64,000 nucleotides of DNA, from contig NZ_FMYX01000001.1 of the NCBI RefSeq assembly GCF_900102675.1, positions 124,001 to 188,000 of the forward strand, given 5' to 3'. Position 1 is the first letter of the stretch, and each line of letters begins with the position of its first letter. The position numbers were made by a program, and so were the translations under genes. The notes beneath the pieces were generated by a model, which searched no databases, had not been told where the DNA came from, and saw only the letters and a program-made list of their open reading frames with translations. The DNA comes from Pseudomonas guariconensis. Lineage in GTDB: Bacteria > Pseudomonadota > Gammaproteobacteria > Pseudomonadales > Pseudomonadaceae. Of the stretch, positions 9,572-19,034 are shown piece by piece.

Positions 9572-9577
9572 CAGTCG

Positions 9578-10969
9578 TTACTTGGCTGGCCCCGCCAACG
9601 GGCAATGCAGCGTCAGCTTCGCCCCGCCCAGCTCGCTGCTTCCCACCTCCAGCCGGAACCCATGCAGGTCGACGATCGCCGCGACGATCGACAGCCCCAG
9701 CCCGAACCCCGGGTGGCGATGGCCTTCCTCACTGCGATAGAAACGCTTCAACACTGCCGCGCGCTCTTGCTCCGGAATCCCCGGTCCACTGTCCTCGATG
9801 GCGATATACAGGCCGCTGGCATACTCACGCGCCTGGATCCGTACCTGTCCACCCTCCGGTGTGAACTTGATGCCGTTACCCACCAGATTGGCCAGCGCCT
9901 CGAACAGCAGTTCCCGGTCCCCGTGCAGCGCCGGCAACTGCGCGGGCTGCTCCAGGGTCAGGCGGATGCCACCATCTTCGGCCAGCGGCAGGTAGAAGTC
10001 GAAGAGCTCCAGCAGCAAGGCGTGGGGATCGAGTTCGACGAACCCGGCGCGGCGCTGACGGTCTTCCAGTTCGCTGATGCGCAACAGTCCGCGAAAGCGC
10101 GCCATCAGCGTGTCGGTCTCGGCAATTGCCTGCTCCAAGGCCTGGGCCTCGGGCGCGTTGTCACCGCCTTGCTGGCGGATCCGGTAAAGCTGCGCACGCA
10201 GGCGAGTGAGCGGCGTGCGCAGATCATGGGCGATGTTGTCACAAACACCCTTGACCTCGTGCATCAACCGTTCGATGCGGTCGAGCATGGCATTGACGAT
10301 GGCCGCCAGCATGTCCAGCTCGTCACGCCGCGCCGAAAGCGGTAGGCGATGGGTGAGGTCACCTGCGACGATCAGCTCGGCCTGGGCCTGGATCGCCCTG
10401 ATACGTTTGAGCGGTCGCCTGCGCAGCAGGTACCAACCGGCGAAACCGGGGATCAAGGTCAGGGATATGCCCCAGAGCAAGGCATGCAGGATGATCCGTG
10501 TAACCACGAACAGCGAGCCGTTGTCGCGGACCAGCACCAACCAGCGTCCATCCTTGATGCGGATCGCCACGGCGTCGCAGCTGTCGCGGGGCAGGTGTGG
10601 GTCGTCGGCATCCAGGCATCGCTTGAGTTCGTGGACTTCGCCATCGAGCCCGAGCTCCGGTGGGATGAAGCGCACACGCCCGCCAATGGGGTTGAGCTGG
10701 GCGTCGAACAGGCCGTAGGCGTCGAAACCGCGCTCTTCGAACGCCTGGCTTGCGATCAGCGCATCGTCGAGCTGCTTGCCACTCATGTGGGAGAACAGGT
10801 GCTGGCGTTGCAGCATGGAGTGGCGGGTGAGCTTGTTCAGGTAGCTTGAGACCTCGAAGTACAGCACCCCCATGAGGATGCTGCTCCAGGCCACGAACAG
10901 GAAGCTGTACAGCGCCAGCAGGCGGCTGGTGGAGGAGCTCCAGCCCTTAGACGGGTTCGGCAATGGCAT
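9578..10969 (-). CDS. Membrane sensor histidine kinase of an OmpR-type two-component system
   Basis: 463 aa. Order of parts: first membrane helix ~16-38 (LLALYSFLFVAWSSILMGVLYF), a periplasmic domain of ~120 residues with two cysteines (KRCLD, RDSCDAV), second helix ~164-186, a HAMP linker (RRPLKRIRAIQAQAE), the dimerisation domain with phospho-His in CDNIAHDLRTPL, and a HATPase domain with ANLVGNGIKFTPEGG (N box), EDSGPGIPE (G1) and GFGLGLSIV (G2). Its start lies inside the 3' end of the response regulator gene (23-bp overlap), so the two are co-expressed. The stimulus is unknown. In P. aeruginosa a different-looking pair, parRS, sits near the cysS region, but I cannot call this ParS from motifs alone. 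Confidence 0.85.
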   Translation of the reverse strand: MPLPNPSKGWSSSTSRLLALYSFLFVAWSSILMGVLYFEVSSYLNKLTRHSMLQRQHLFSHMSGKQLDDALIASQAFEERGFDAYGLFDAQLNPIGGRVRFIPPELGLDGEVHELKRCLDADDPHLPRDSCDAVAIRIKDGRWLVLVRDNGSLFVVTRIILHALLWGISLTLIPGFAGWYLLRRRPLKRIRAIQAQAELIVAGDLTHRLPLSARRDELDMLAAIVNAMLDRIERLMHEVKGVCDNIAHDLRTPLTRLRAQLYRIRQQGGDNAPEAQALEQAIAETDTLMARFRGLLRISELEDRQRRAGFVELDPHALLLELFDFYLPLAEDGGIRLTLEQPAQLPALHGDRELLFEALANLVGNGIKFTPEGGQVRIQAREYASGLYIAIEDSGPGIPEQERAAVLKRFYRSEEGHRHPGFGLGLSIVAAIVDLHGFRLEVGSSELGGAKLTLHCPLAGPAK

Positions 10970-11627
10970 AGCCGGAGCCCCGCACGGTACGGATGAGCGG
11001 GTTCTGGCCAGGCGGGTCGATCTTCTTGCGCAGGCGACCGATGTGCACGTCGATCAGGTTGGTGCCAGGGTCGAAGTGGTAGCCCCAGACTTCTTCGAAA
11101 ATCATCATCCGGGTGATGACCTGGCCGGCATGGCGCATCAGGTATTCCAGCAGCTTGTATTCGGTGGGTAGCAGGTTGAGGGTCTGCTCGCCGCGGCGCG
11201 CTTCGTGGCTGATCAGGTCCAACTCGAGGTCGGCGACCTGCAGACGGGTCTGGGTCACCGGCACGCTGTTGCGGCGCAGCAGTACTTCGACCCGTGCGGC
11301 CATCTCGTCGGAGGCGAACGGCTTGGTCAGGTAGTCGTCGCCGCCGGCGCGCAAGCCGCGCACGCGCTCGTCGACATCGGAGAGGGCGCTGATCATCAGG
11401 ATGGGGGTGGCGATCTTGAGGTTGCGCAGGGTGGTGACGATGGTCAACCCATCGACCTCGGGCAACATGCGATCCAAGGTGATCAGGTCGTAGCCTCCAC
11501 CGATGGCCTTGGACAGGCCTTCACGGCCATTGTCGGCCCAGTCCACTTCCAGGCCATGGCTGGACAGTTCGGCGACGATCTCCTGGGCGGTGACGGCGTC
11601 GTCTTCGATGGTCAGTACGCGGGGCAT
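10947..11627 (-). CDS. OmpR/PhoB-family response regulator
   Basis: 226 aa, starting at MPRVLTIEDD. The frame is open upstream but that part overlaps the ilvE terminator region and is not conserved-looking. The receiver domain has the acidic pair EDD (9-11), the phospho-acceptor Asp in LITLDRMLPEVDG (~residue 53), Ser/Thr in LMISALSD and the conserved Lys in YLTKPF. The C-terminal winged helix has NLLPTEYKLLEYLMRHAGQVITR and NLIDVHIGRLRKKID. It is first in the pair, followed by and overlapping its kinase gene. The regulon is not apparent, and no dyad was identified in its short promoter region. Confidence 0.88.
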   Translation of the reverse strand: MPRVLTIEDDAVTAQEIVAELSSHGLEVDWADNGREGLSKAIGGGYDLITLDRMLPEVDGLTIVTTLRNLKIATPILMISALSDVDERVRGLRAGGDDYLTKPFASDEMAARVEVLLRRNSVPVTQTRLQVADLELDLISHEARRGEQTLNLLPTEYKLLEYLMRHAGQVITRMMIFEEVWGYHFDPGTNLIDVHIGRLRKKIDPPGQNPLIRTVRGSGYAIAEPV

Positions 11628-11798
11628 GCTAGTACCTGGGCAGCGATTGGAGGCTTGATTGTGCCAAAGAATAGACATTGCGCGATTTAAGAAAAATTCA
11701 TTTGCTGCATCAAGACCTGATCGGCCTGAGTCTGCGGGGCCGAGATCCCCTTTGACCTTGGTGAACGGGCGCACCGCCAAAGGCGGGTATGGAAAATG

Positions 11799-11834
11799 AA
11801 AACGGGGCATGCCATTGCTGGCATGCCCCGTTTT
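11799..11834 (-). terminator. Rho-independent terminator of ilvE
   Basis: A perfect 16-bp stem (AAAACGGGGCATGCCA with its complement) around loop TTGC, beginning 20 bp beyond the ilvE stop. Read on the minus strand it ends GCCCCGTTTTCATTTT, i.e. a strong GC stem plus a U-rich tail. It also isolates the downstream response regulator gene from ilvE transcription. Confidence 0.9.
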
Positions 11835-11853
11835 TCAAGGGGAGGACGGAGCC

Positions 11854-12873
11854 TCAGGCGACCTTGACGATCCAGCCGGCTGGCGCTTCGACGTCGCCGC
11901 TCTGGATGCCGGTCAGCTCGTTGTAGAGCTTCTGGGTGACCGGGCCGACTTTTTCCAGGTCGTGGAAGACGTGCAGCTTGCCGTTGTACTCGATCCCGCC
12001 GATCGGCGTGATGACTGCGGCGGTACCGCAGGCGCCGGCTTCGACGAAGCGATCGAGGTTGTTGATCTCGACATCGCCTTCGACCACTTTAAGGCCCAGG
12101 CGCGAGGCGGCCAGTTCCATCAGCGACAGACGGGTGATGCCCGGCAGGACGGAGGCCGATTTCGGGGTGACGAACTCGTTGTCCTTGGTGATGCCGAAGA
12201 AGTTGGCCGAACCGACTTCCTCGATCTTGCTGTGGGTCAGCGGGTCCAGGTAGATGGCATCGGCGAAGTTGTTCTTCTTCGCTTCGGCACCTGGCATCAG
12301 GCTGGCCGCATAGTTGCCACCGACCTTGGCGGCGCCGGTACCTTGCGGGGCGGCGCGGTCATAGCTGGAGATGGTGAAGTTGTGCGGTTTCATGCCGCCT
12401 TTGAAGTACGAGCCGACCGGGATGGCGAAGATCGAGAAGATGAACTCCGGCGCGGTGCGCACGCCGATGTTGTCGCCGGTGCCGATGACGAACGGACGCA
12501 GGTAAAGGGCGCCTTTGCCGTGCGGTGGTACGAAGCGCTCGTTGGCCTTGACCACTTGCTTGCAGGCCTCGATGAACACATCGGTCGGCACTTGCGGCAT
12601 CAGCAGTCGGGCGCAGCTGCGCTGCATGCGGGCGGCGTTCTGGTCAGGGCGGAACAGATTGATCGAGCCGTCCTTGCAACGATAGGCCTTCAGGCCTTCG
12701 AAGCATTGCTGGCCATAGTGCAGGGCGGTGGAGCCTTCACTGATGTGCAGCACGTTGTCTTCGGTCAGGGTGCCTTTGTCCCACTCGCCGTTGCGCCATA
12801 CGGACAGGTAGCGCTTGTCGGTCTTGATATAGTCGAAGCCCAGCTTGTCCCAGTTAATGCTCTCGTTACTCAT
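11854..12873 (-). CDS. ilvE: Branched-chain-amino-acid aminotransferase
   Basis: 339 aa PLP enzyme that interconverts leucine, isoleucine and valine with their 2-oxo acids using glutamate/2-oxoglutarate; it acts in both synthesis and breakdown. The sequence is the longer, eukaryote-like type II BCAT: HYGQQCFEGLKAYR, LYLRPFVIGTG, the PLP-lysine segment AAKVGGNYAASL, and EVGSANFFGI followed by LPGITRLSLMELA and GTAAVITPIG. The start is supported by a purine-rich stretch upstream (AGAGGGTGTC). It is monocistronic with its own strong terminator. A leucine-catabolism gene pair (mvaB-liuR) lies much further along, not linked in an operon. Confidence 0.93.
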   Translation of the reverse strand: MSNESINWDKLGFDYIKTDKRYLSVWRNGEWDKGTLTEDNVLHISEGSTALHYGQQCFEGLKAYRCKDGSINLFRPDQNAARMQRSCARLLMPQVPTDVFIEACKQVVKANERFVPPHGKGALYLRPFVIGTGDNIGVRTAPEFIFSIFAIPVGSYFKGGMKPHNFTISSYDRAAPQGTGAAKVGGNYAASLMPGAEAKKNNFADAIYLDPLTHSKIEEVGSANFFGITKDNEFVTPKSASVLPGITRLSLMELAASRLGLKVVEGDVEINNLDRFVEAGACGTAAVITPIGGIEYNGKLHVFHDLEKVGPVTQKLYNELTGIQSGDVEAPAGWIVKVA

Positions 12874-13060
12874 GACACCCTCTTGTATTGCCTAGGGCCT
12901 GATCGCTCAGGCTGCTTTTATATGCGCACCTCGCCACGATAATACATCCGCCGCGGATCCGAAACGTCCAGTCATGAATTGCCCAGACGGGCGACCGGCT
13001 GGTCAGCCCTTGCGACGACGTGGTGCGCTGAATCTTTTCATCCAGCCTCAAGCGAAGAGT

Positions 13061-13077
13061 TGGCCCGTTACCTGCTA
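13061..13077 (+). promoter_or_regulatory. Candidate sigma-54 promoter upstream of the urease operon
   Basis: TTGGCCCGTTACCTGCTAT contains GG at 13062-13063 and GC at 13074-13075 with 10 nt between, the -24/-12 geometry of RpoN promoters, with two mismatches to TGGCAC-N5-TTGC. The predicted start is near 13087, ~97 nt before ureD. The 310-bp gap 12874-13183 otherwise holds only the divergent ilvE promoter and no gene I can support. Urease is nitrogen-regulated through NtrC/RpoN in many pseudomonads, which fits, but no NtrC dyad was found by eye. Confidence 0.4.
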
Positions 13078-13183
13078 TGTCCCTGCCAAAGAATTTGATC
13101 AAGTGGTCAGGCCTGCAGGGCATCCAGCGCTGCTTCTGACCCGCTTCACGGCCGCAAGGCCGCGTGTTTTCGGGGGCTTGTGG

Positions 13184-14017
13184 ATGTCGTTGGCGCAGCG
13201 CAAGGAACAACTCGAGCAGCAACCTGGCTGGAGCGCCTGTCTCCAACTGCGCTTCATCCAGTGCGAAGGGGTGACCCGCCTTGGTGCGCGGCGGCACTTC
13301 GGTCCTCTTTTGGTGCAGCGTCCGTTCCATCCCGAAGGTGCACCCTGTCATGTCTATGTCCTGCATCCGCCAGGTGGCATCGTCGCCGGTGACCGGCTGG
13401 AATTGGAGGTTCATCTAGAACCTGGCAGCCACGCACTGCTGACCATGCCGGGGGCGAGCAAGTTCTACCGCAGCATCGGGCCTACGGCACGGCTCACGCA
13501 GCGGTTCCACCTGGCGGCGGGCAGCACGCTGGAATGGCTGCCCCAGGACAGCATCTTCTTCAGTGGCGCGCGAGCCAGGCTCGACAGCCGCTTCACGCTC
13601 GAGCCCGGTGCACGGTTGCTGGCCTGGGAAACCCTGTGCCTGGGGCGACCGGTCATGGGCGAGCGCTTCGAGCAGGGCGCACTCGATAGCAGCCTGTGCA
13701 TCGAACTGGCAGATGACCCTGGGCTGCAGGAGCGGCTGCGCATCGAAGCCGGGGGGTTGGACAAGCTTGGCGGCTACCCGCTGGTCGCTACGTTTTGCGC
13801 AGCGCCCGCCAATCCAGCGCTGCTCGAGCGCGTGCGCCAGGCACTGGAGGGCTTGGGCAATCCTGCTGGCGCCACCTTGCTGGGGCCCTTGCTGGTGATC
13901 CGCCTGCTCAACCATGACAACCAACACCTGCAATCCACCCTGCAGCGCCTCTGGCACCTGCTGCGTCCGGCTGTCCTCGGCCTGGCGCCGTGCCCGCCGC
14001 GCATCTGGGCCACCTGA
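13184..14017 (+). CDS. ureD: Urease accessory protein UreD
   Basis: 277 aa with the ATG at 13184. The frame stays open to 12974, but the added 70 residues are unlike UreD and would cover the promoter. UreD (UreH) is the scaffold that binds apo-urease first and recruits UreF and UreG for nickel delivery. Family features: [76 protein letters not shown] and [15 protein letters not shown]. First gene of ureDABCEJFG; ureA follows after 10 bp. The RBS is weak (GGGGG). Confidence 0.93.
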   Translation: MSLAQRKEQLEQQPGWSACLQLRFIQCEGVTRLGARRHFGPLLVQRPFHPEGAPCHVYVLHPPGGIVAGDRLELEVHLEPGSHALLTMPGASKFYRSIGPTARLTQRFHLAAGSTLEWLPQDSIFFSGARARLDSRFTLEPGARLLAWETLCLGRPVMGERFEQGALDSSLCIELADDPGLQERLRIEAGGLDKLGGYPLVATFCAAPANPALLERVRQALEGLGNPAGATLLGPLLVIRLLNHDNQHLQSTLQRLWHLLRPAVLGLAPCPPRIWAT

Positions 14018-14027
14018 GAGAGAGGCC

Positions 14028-14330
14028 ATGGAGCTGACCCCAAGAGAGAAAGACAAACTGCTGTTGTTCACCGCAGCGTTGCTGGCCGAGCGGCGCCTGG
14101 CCCGTGGCTTGAGGCTCAACTACCCGGAGGCGGTGGCGCTGATCAGCGCCGCTGTGCTCGAAGGCGCCCGTGATGGGCGCAGTGTCGCCGAGCTGATGAG
14201 CCTGGGCCGTGAAGTACTGGGGCGGGCGCAGGTAATGGAGGGCGTGGCCGAGATGCTCCACGACGTTCAGGTCGAGGCGACCTTTCCCGACGGCACCAAG
14301 CTGGTGACCGTGCATGACCCCATCGTCTGA
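14028..14330 (+). CDS. ureA: Urease gamma subunit
   Basis: 100 aa, exactly the family length, starting [14 protein letters not shown] behind AGAGAGAGG. The smallest structural subunit of the (alpha-beta-gamma)3 urease. Diagnostic stretches are [16 protein letters not shown] and [18 protein letters not shown], ending VTVHDPIV. The open frame extends upstream inside ureD but that region is a shadow. Followed by ureB after 10 bp. Confidence 0.96.
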   Translation: MELTPREKDKLLLFTAALLAERRLARGLRLNYPEAVALISAAVLEGARDGRSVAELMSLGREVLGRAQVMEGVAEMLHDVQVEATFPDGTKLVTVHDPIV

Positions 14331-14340
14331 GGAGCCGAGC

Positions 14341-14658
14341 ATGATCCCCGGAGAAATCCAGGTCGCTGACGGCGACATCGAACTCAACAAGGGCCGCCCG
14401 ACTGTCAGCGTCAGCGTGGCCAACCATGGCGACCGTCCGGTGCAGGTCGGATCGCACTACCACTTCTACGAGGTCAATGATTGCCTGGTCTTCGAGCGTG
14501 AGGTGGCCCGGGGCTATCGCCTGGATATCCCGGCCGGCACCGCCGTGCGTTTCGAGCCTGGGCAGGCCCGCACCGTTCAGTTGGTCGCCTACGCCGGCAA
14601 GCGGGAGGTGTACGGCTTCCAGGGCAGGGTCATGGGCGCACTGGAGGGCAGGGTATGA
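14341..14658 (+). CDS. ureB: Urease beta subunit
   Basis: 105 aa, starting [16 protein letters not shown] with GAGG upstream. Typical UreB sequence: [45 protein letters not shown] and a final YGFQGRVMG. It packs beside the catalytic alpha subunit. Its last bases overlap the ureC start (ATGA), so ureB and ureC are translationally coupled. Confidence 0.96.
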   Translation: MIPGEIQVADGDIELNKGRPTVSVSVANHGDRPVQVGSHYHFYEVNDCLVFEREVARGYRLDIPAGTAVRFEPGQARTVQLVAYAGKREVYGFQGRVMGALEGRV

Positions 14659-16358
14659 GTCGGATATCCCGGCAGGCCTATGCCGACATGTTCGGCCCGA
14701 CGGTCGGCGACCGTGTGCGCCTGGCCGATACCGCCCTGTGGGTCGAGGTGGAAAAGGACTTCACCGTATACGGTGAAGAGGTCAAGTTCGGTGGTGGCAA
14801 GGTTATCCGCGATGGCATGGGCCAGGGCCAGATGCTCGCCGCCGAGGCGATGGACCTGGTGCTGACCAACGCCTTGATCATCGATCACTGGGGCATCGTC
14901 AAGGCCGATATCGGCGTGCGTCATGGGCGTATCGCCGCGATCGGCAAGGCGGGCAATCCGGATGTCCAGCCAGGGGTCACCGTCCCCGTCGGGCCGGGCA
15001 CCGAAGTGATCGCTGCCGAGGGCAAGATCATCACTGCCGGTGGCATCGACTCGCACATCCACTTCATCTGCCCGCAACAGGTGGAAGAAGCCTTGATCAG
15101 TGGCGTCACCACGTTCATCGGGGGCGGCACCGGGCCGGCCACCGGCACCAATGCCACCACCTGCACGCCCGGCCCCTGGTACTTGGCGCGCATGCTCCAG
15201 GCCGCCGACAGCCTGCCGATCAACATCGGCTTGTTGGGCAAAGGCAATGCTTCGCGGCCCGAAGCCTTGCAGGAGCAGATCGCCGCCGGAGCGGTGGGCC
15301 TGAAACTGCACGAAGACTGGGGCTCCACGCCGGCTGCCATCGACTGCTGCCTGGGCGTGGCCGAGGCGCTGGACATCCAGGTGGCGATCCACACCGACAC
15401 GCTCAATGAGTCCGGGTGTATCGAAGACACCCTGGCCGCCATCGGTGATCGCACCATCCACACCTTCCACACCGAAGGTGCCGGGGGCGGTCATGCGCCG
15501 GACATCATCCGCGCAGCCGGGCAGGCCAATGTATTGCCCTCTTCGACCAACCCGACGCTGCCCTATACCGTGAACACCGTCGACGAACACCTGGACATGC
15601 TCATGGTCTGCCATCACCTGGACCCGAGCATTGCCGAGGATGTGGCCTTCGCCGAGTCGCGCATACGCCGCGAGACCATTGCCGCCGAGGATATCCTCCA
15701 TGACATGGGGGCTTTCGCGATGACCTCTTCGGACTCACAGGCCATGGGCCGGGTGGGCGAGGTGGTGCTGCGCACCTGGCAAGTGGCGCACCAGATGAAG
15801 CTGCGCCGCGGGCCGTTGTCGCCTGACAGCGATTACAGCGACAACTTCCGGGTCAAGCGCTACATCGCCAAGTACACCCTCAACCCGGCCCTGACCCATG
15901 GCATCGCCCATGAGGTGGGATCGGTGGAGGTGGGCAAGCTTGCTGACTTGGTGCTCTGGTCGCCGGCCTTCTTCGCCGTCAAGCCGGCCTTGGTGCTCAA
16001 GGGCGGAATGATCGTCACGGCGCCGATGGGCGATATCAATGGCTCGATTCCCACGCCGCAACCTGTGCATTATCGGCCGATGTTCGGCGCACTCGGCGCG
16101 GCCCGGCAGGCCACGCGCATGACCTTCCTGCCGCAATTGGCCATGGACAGGGGCCTGGCCGAGACACTTGGTCTGCGCAGTCTGATCGGTGTGGCCCGCG
16201 GCTGTCGGCGGGTACGCAAGGCCGACATGGTCCACAACAGCCTGCAGCCGCTTATCGAGGTAGATGCCCAGACTTATCAGGTGCGCGCCGACGGCGAGCT
16301 GCTGGTGTGCGAACCGGCCCGCGAACTCCCGTTGGCCCAGCGTTATTTTCTGTTCTGA
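14655..16358 (+). CDS. ureC: Urease alpha (catalytic) subunit
   Basis: 567 aa, matching the standard length so that reference numbering applies. Hydrolyses urea to ammonia and carbamate at a di-nickel centre. Active-site residues are all present: DSHIHF (H134, H136), the carbamylated lysine in GLKLHEDWG (K217, with H219), AIHTDTLNE (H246), [12 protein letters not shown] (H272), the mobile-flap pair in MVCHHLDP (C319, H320), and SSDSQAMGR (Asp360). A perfect 20-bp palindrome at 14759-14778 is explained by the conserved codons for FTVYGEE. Fourth gene of the operon, overlapping ureB by 4 bp. Confidence 0.98.
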   Translation: MSRISRQAYADMFGPTVGDRVRLADTALWVEVEKDFTVYGEEVKFGGGKVIRDGMGQGQMLAAEAMDLVLTNALIIDHWGIVKADIGVRHGRIAAIGKAGNPDVQPGVTVPVGPGTEVIAAEGKIITAGGIDSHIHFICPQQVEEALISGVTTFIGGGTGPATGTNATTCTPGPWYLARMLQAADSLPINIGLLGKGNASRPEALQEQIAAGAVGLKLHEDWGSTPAAIDCCLGVAEALDIQVAIHTDTLNESGCIEDTLAAIGDRTIHTFHTEGAGGGHAPDIIRAAGQANVLPSSTNPTLPYTVNTVDEHLDMLMVCHHLDPSIAEDVAFAESRIRRETIAAEDILHDMGAFAMTSSDSQAMGRVGEVVLRTWQVAHQMKLRRGPLSPDSDYSDNFRVKRYIAKYTLNPALTHGIAHEVGSVEVGKLADLVLWSPAFFAVKPALVLKGGMIVTAPMGDINGSIPTPQPVHYRPMFGALGAARQATRMTFLPQLAMDRGLAETLGLRSLIGVARGCRRVRKADMVHNSLQPLIEVDAQTYQVRADGELLVCEPARELPLAQRYFLF

Positions 16359-16367
16359 GGAAAACCC

Positions 16368-16847
16368 ATGATTGTCCTGACCCGTCGACTCAACGAAGCA
16401 GGCCCTGTGACCGGCACCGTTACCCTGGACGTGGATAGCCGCATCAAAAGCCGCCTGCGTATCACCCTGGACGACGGCCGTGAGGCAGGCCTGATGCTTG
16501 AGCGTGGTCACCTGCTGCGTGGCGGCGAGCTGCTCGGTGACGCCGAAGGTCACCATGTAGTGCAAGTGCTTGCCGCGCCCGAGCAGGTGTCCACGGTGCG
16601 TTGCACCGACCCGCTGCTGCTGGCCCGCGCGGCCTACCACCTGGGCAACCGCCATGTGCCGCTGCAGATCGAACCTGGCCTGCTGCGTTTCCAGCACGAT
16701 CATGTCCTGGACGAGATGCTGCGCGGCCTGGGCTTGAGCGTGGTGACCGAGCAGGCGCCTTTCGAACCTGAAGCTGGGGCCTACCAGAGCGCGCCCCATC
16801 ATCACGGCCACGACCATCAGTTCGTGCGCTTGCCTGCCCATTGCTGA
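16368..16847 (+). CDS. ureE: Urease accessory protein UreE (nickel chaperone)
   Basis: 159 aa, 9 bp after ureC with GAGGAAAA as RBS. UreE carries nickel to the UreDFG complex. It has the N-terminal peptide-binding part (IKSRLRITLDDGREAGLMLERGHLLRGGELL), the metal-binding part with AAYHLGNRHVPLQIE and FQHDHVLDEML, and a short His-rich tail (HHHGHDH, near residue 145), which usually raises nickel capacity. The tail is modest compared with Klebsiella UreE. Confidence 0.95.
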   Translation: MIVLTRRLNEAGPVTGTVTLDVDSRIKSRLRITLDDGREAGLMLERGHLLRGGELLGDAEGHHVVQVLAAPEQVSTVRCTDPLLLARAAYHLGNRHVPLQIEPGLLRFQHDHVLDEMLRGLGLSVVTEQAPFEPEAGAYQSAPHHHGHDHQFVRLPAHC

Positions 16848-16866
16848 GCCATCTTGGGAGTTTTCA

Positions 16867-17412
16867 ATGAAAAAGACGTTAGCCGTTGTCCTGCTGCTGG
16901 TGGCCCTGCCGGCCTTCGCCCACCCTGGTCACGACAGTAGCCCCTTGCGCGACGGCCTGTTGCATCCACTGACCGGTCTCGATCATCTGTTGGTGTTGCT
17001 GGGCACCGGTGTGCTGGCGGCCCTGACGCGCCGAAGCCTGGGCCTGCCGCTGGCCACCTTGGCGGCGATGGTTGGTGGGGCGGTGTGCGGTCATCTGGTT
17101 GGTGACGTGCTGGGTATGGAAGCGATGATCGCCGTGTCGGTATGGGTGATCGCAGGCGCCTTGTTGCTGCCCAGTCGGCAAAGGCTGCTGGCAGTGATCA
17201 TGCCGATGTTCGCCCTGTTCCATGGCTGGGCCCATGGCGTGGAGGCTACACCCAGCGCATTCTGGCTGTTCGGCTCAGGTTTCGTTCTCGTCAGCACGCT
17301 GCTGCTGGCAGTGGGATTTGCCGTCGGCTGCCTGTTGCGTCGTCACACGGGCCTGCAGAAGGCCGTCGGTGGGGGGATGCTGGCGGGGGCGGCCTTGGTG
17401 CTGGCCGGTTGA
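16867..17412 (+). CDS. ureJ: HupE/UreJ family nickel transporter-like membrane protein
   Basis: 181 aa. An N-terminal hydrophobic segment (TLAVVLLLVALPAFA) followed by HPGHD, then six or so membrane segments. The HupE/UreJ signature is HPLTGLDHLLVLLGTGVLAA; a second His motif FHGWAHGVEA lies later. Family members are thought to bring nickel into the cell for urease or hydrogenase. Its place inside the operon between ureE and ureF strongly supports a urease role. The TGA stop overlaps the ureF ATG by one base. Confidence 0.9.
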   Translation: MKKTLAVVLLLVALPAFAHPGHDSSPLRDGLLHPLTGLDHLLVLLGTGVLAALTRRSLGLPLATLAAMVGGAVCGHLVGDVLGMEAMIAVSVWVIAGALLLPSRQRLLAVIMPMFALFHGWAHGVEATPSAFWLFGSGFVLVSTLLLAVGFAVGCLLRRHTGLQKAVGGGMLAGAALVLAG

Positions 17413-18086
17413 TGGACGTCGACCTCGCGCTGCTGCGCCTACTGCAACTGGCCAGTCCAGGCCTGCCGGTAGGCGGTTTCACCTACTCCCAGGGGTTGGA
17501 GTGGGCCGTGGAGGCCGGTTGGGTGCGCGACACTGCAACCTTCGCTGCCTGGCAACGCGAGCAATTGAACGACACCCTCGGCTACCTCGACTGGCCAGTG
17601 TTGGCGCGGCTCTATCACGCCTGCCAGGCAAATGATGCCGGCGCCTTCGCGCATTGGAGCCGCTTCGTGCTGGCCAACCGTGAGACTGCCGAGTTGCGGC
17701 TGGAAGAACAGCAGCGTGGCAGTGCGCTGGCGCGGCTGCTCGATGGCTGGCAGCTGGGGCAGGCCCCGGACTGGCGGGCCAGTCTCGACCTGAGCCAACT
17801 GAGCGGCATGGCCTGGCTTGGCGTGCATTGGTCCATCCCGTTGCGTCAGTTGGCCTTGGGCCACGGCTTTGCCTGGCTCGAAAGCGCGGTGATGGCCGGG
17901 GTCAAGCTGGTGCCGTTCGGCCAGCAGGCGGCCCAGACGCTACTGCGCGACCTGGGGCAGGCGCTGCCTGCCGTGCTCGATCGCGCCCTGGCGCTGGACG
18001 ATGACCAGCTCGGCGGCAGCCTGCCGCGGCTCGCCATTGCCTCTTCCTGTCATGAAATCCAATACACCCGTTTGTTCCGTTCTTGA
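17412..18086 (+). CDS. ureF: Urease accessory protein UreF
   Basis: 224 aa from the ATG overlapping the ureJ stop (TGATG). The upstream open frame is a shadow of ureJ. UreF bridges UreD and the GTPase UreG and gates GTP hydrolysis during nickel insertion. Recognisable parts: [32 protein letters not shown], the [29 protein letters not shown] helix, and a C-terminal [20 protein letters not shown], a conserved tail needed for UreD/UreG contact. ureG follows after 11 bp. Confidence 0.94.
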   Translation: MDVDLALLRLLQLASPGLPVGGFTYSQGLEWAVEAGWVRDTATFAAWQREQLNDTLGYLDWPVLARLYHACQANDAGAFAHWSRFVLANRETAELRLEEQQRGSALARLLDGWQLGQAPDWRASLDLSQLSGMAWLGVHWSIPLRQLALGHGFAWLESAVMAGVKLVPFGQQAAQTLLRDLGQALPAVLDRALALDDDQLGGSLPRLAIASSCHEIQYTRLFRS

Positions 18087-18097
18087 GGAAGACCTTC

Positions 18098-18724
18098 ATG
18101 CAAAGTCATCAAAACCCCCTGCGCGTCGGCGTCGGCGGACCGGTCGGCTCCGGCAAGACCGCATTGCTCGAAGCCCTGTGCAAGGCCATGCGTGACCACT
18201 ACCAACTCGCGGTCGTGACCAACGACATCTACACCAAGGAGGATCAGCGCATCCTCACCGAGGCCGGTGCCTTGGAGCCTGAGCGTATTGTCGGGGTGGA
18301 GACCGGTGGTTGTCCGCATACGGCGATCCGCGAAGACGCCTCGATGAACCTGGCTGCCGTAGAGGCGCTGACGCGTAAGTTTGGCAATCTCGATGTGATC
18401 TTCGTCGAAAGCGGAGGCGACAACCTCAGTGCGACATTCAGTCCGGAACTCGCTGACCTGACGATTTATGTCATCGATGTCGCCGAAGGCGAGAAGATTC
18501 CCCGCAAAGGAGGGCCAGGCATCACCAAGTCGGATTTCCTGGTGATCAACAAGACCGATCTGGCGCCTCATGTCGGTGCTTCGCTGGAGGTAATGGAGCG
18601 CGATACCCGACGCATGCGTCCCGAGCGACCGTGGACTTTCAGCAATCTGAAGAAGGGTGAGGGGTTGCAGGCGGTGATCGATTTCATCGTAGAGCGTGGG
18701 ATGTTGGGAGGTGGCGCTCCTTGA
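18098..18724 (+). CDS. ureG: Urease accessory GTPase UreG
   Basis: 208 aa, starting [21 protein letters not shown], with GAGGAAGA as RBS; a start five codons earlier is possible but poorly spaced. SIMIBI-class GTPase powering nickel insertion into urease. Visible motifs: P-loop GPVGSGKT, the metal-binding Cys-Pro-His in [35 protein letters not shown], and the guanine-specificity motif NKTD in [13 protein letters not shown]. It closes the urease operon. I see no clear terminator in the ~300 bp that follow. Confidence 0.97.
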   Translation: MQSHQNPLRVGVGGPVGSGKTALLEALCKAMRDHYQLAVVTNDIYTKEDQRILTEAGALEPERIVGVETGGCPHTAIREDASMNLAAVEALTRKFGNLDVIFVESGGDNLSATFSPELADLTIYVIDVAEGEKIPRKGGPGITKSDFLVINKTDLAPHVGASLEVMERDTRRMRPERPWTFSNLKKGEGLQAVIDFIVERGMLGGGAP

Positions 18725-19034
18725 GTGCGGCCCAATGGTCGAACGAGGCTGGTGGCCAGATCAGCGTCGTCAGAGTGAGTTTGAAGGTGACTCGCCCCAT
18801 CAGCGCAGTCGCTGGAATGCGAAGAGAGCTGAACGATGTCTTGAGGGCAGGCGTAGGACGGCGCTCGAACGCGACATCGATTCAGCGTAATGACCGAGTA
18901 GATTTCCTGGTGCTAGAGAAGGCGTTGCCAGACGACAGTGGGCGTAGGTGAAGGACGAGATCCCTCACCGGTCGGCAGGCAGATCATGACGGTTCGCCTG
19001 CTTCATCGACGTCAGAAACACACGAGAAAACGAT
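18725..19034. other. Gene-poor stretch after ureG
   Basis: A 76-codon frame begins with a TTG overlapping the ureG stop and runs to 18951, but it has no RBS, unusual codons for this genome (AGA, AGG, CGA, GTA, CTA) and no recognisable domain, so I do not call it a gene. The final part should contain the promoter of the small secreted protein. No repeat or RNA structure stands out. Confidence 0.45.

Noticed and set aside
9578..11627. Naming the two-component pair ParRS because of the cysS neighbourhood
   Set aside because: The sequences could not be matched to ParR/ParS from motifs, and location alone is weak evidence.
14759..14778. Perfect 20-bp palindrome inside ureC
   Set aside because: It falls in codons for the conserved urease segment FTVYGEE and lies well inside the gene, so coding constraint explains it.
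18721..18951. 76-codon frame overlapping the ureG stop
   Set aside because: No RBS, rare codons and no recognisable domain.
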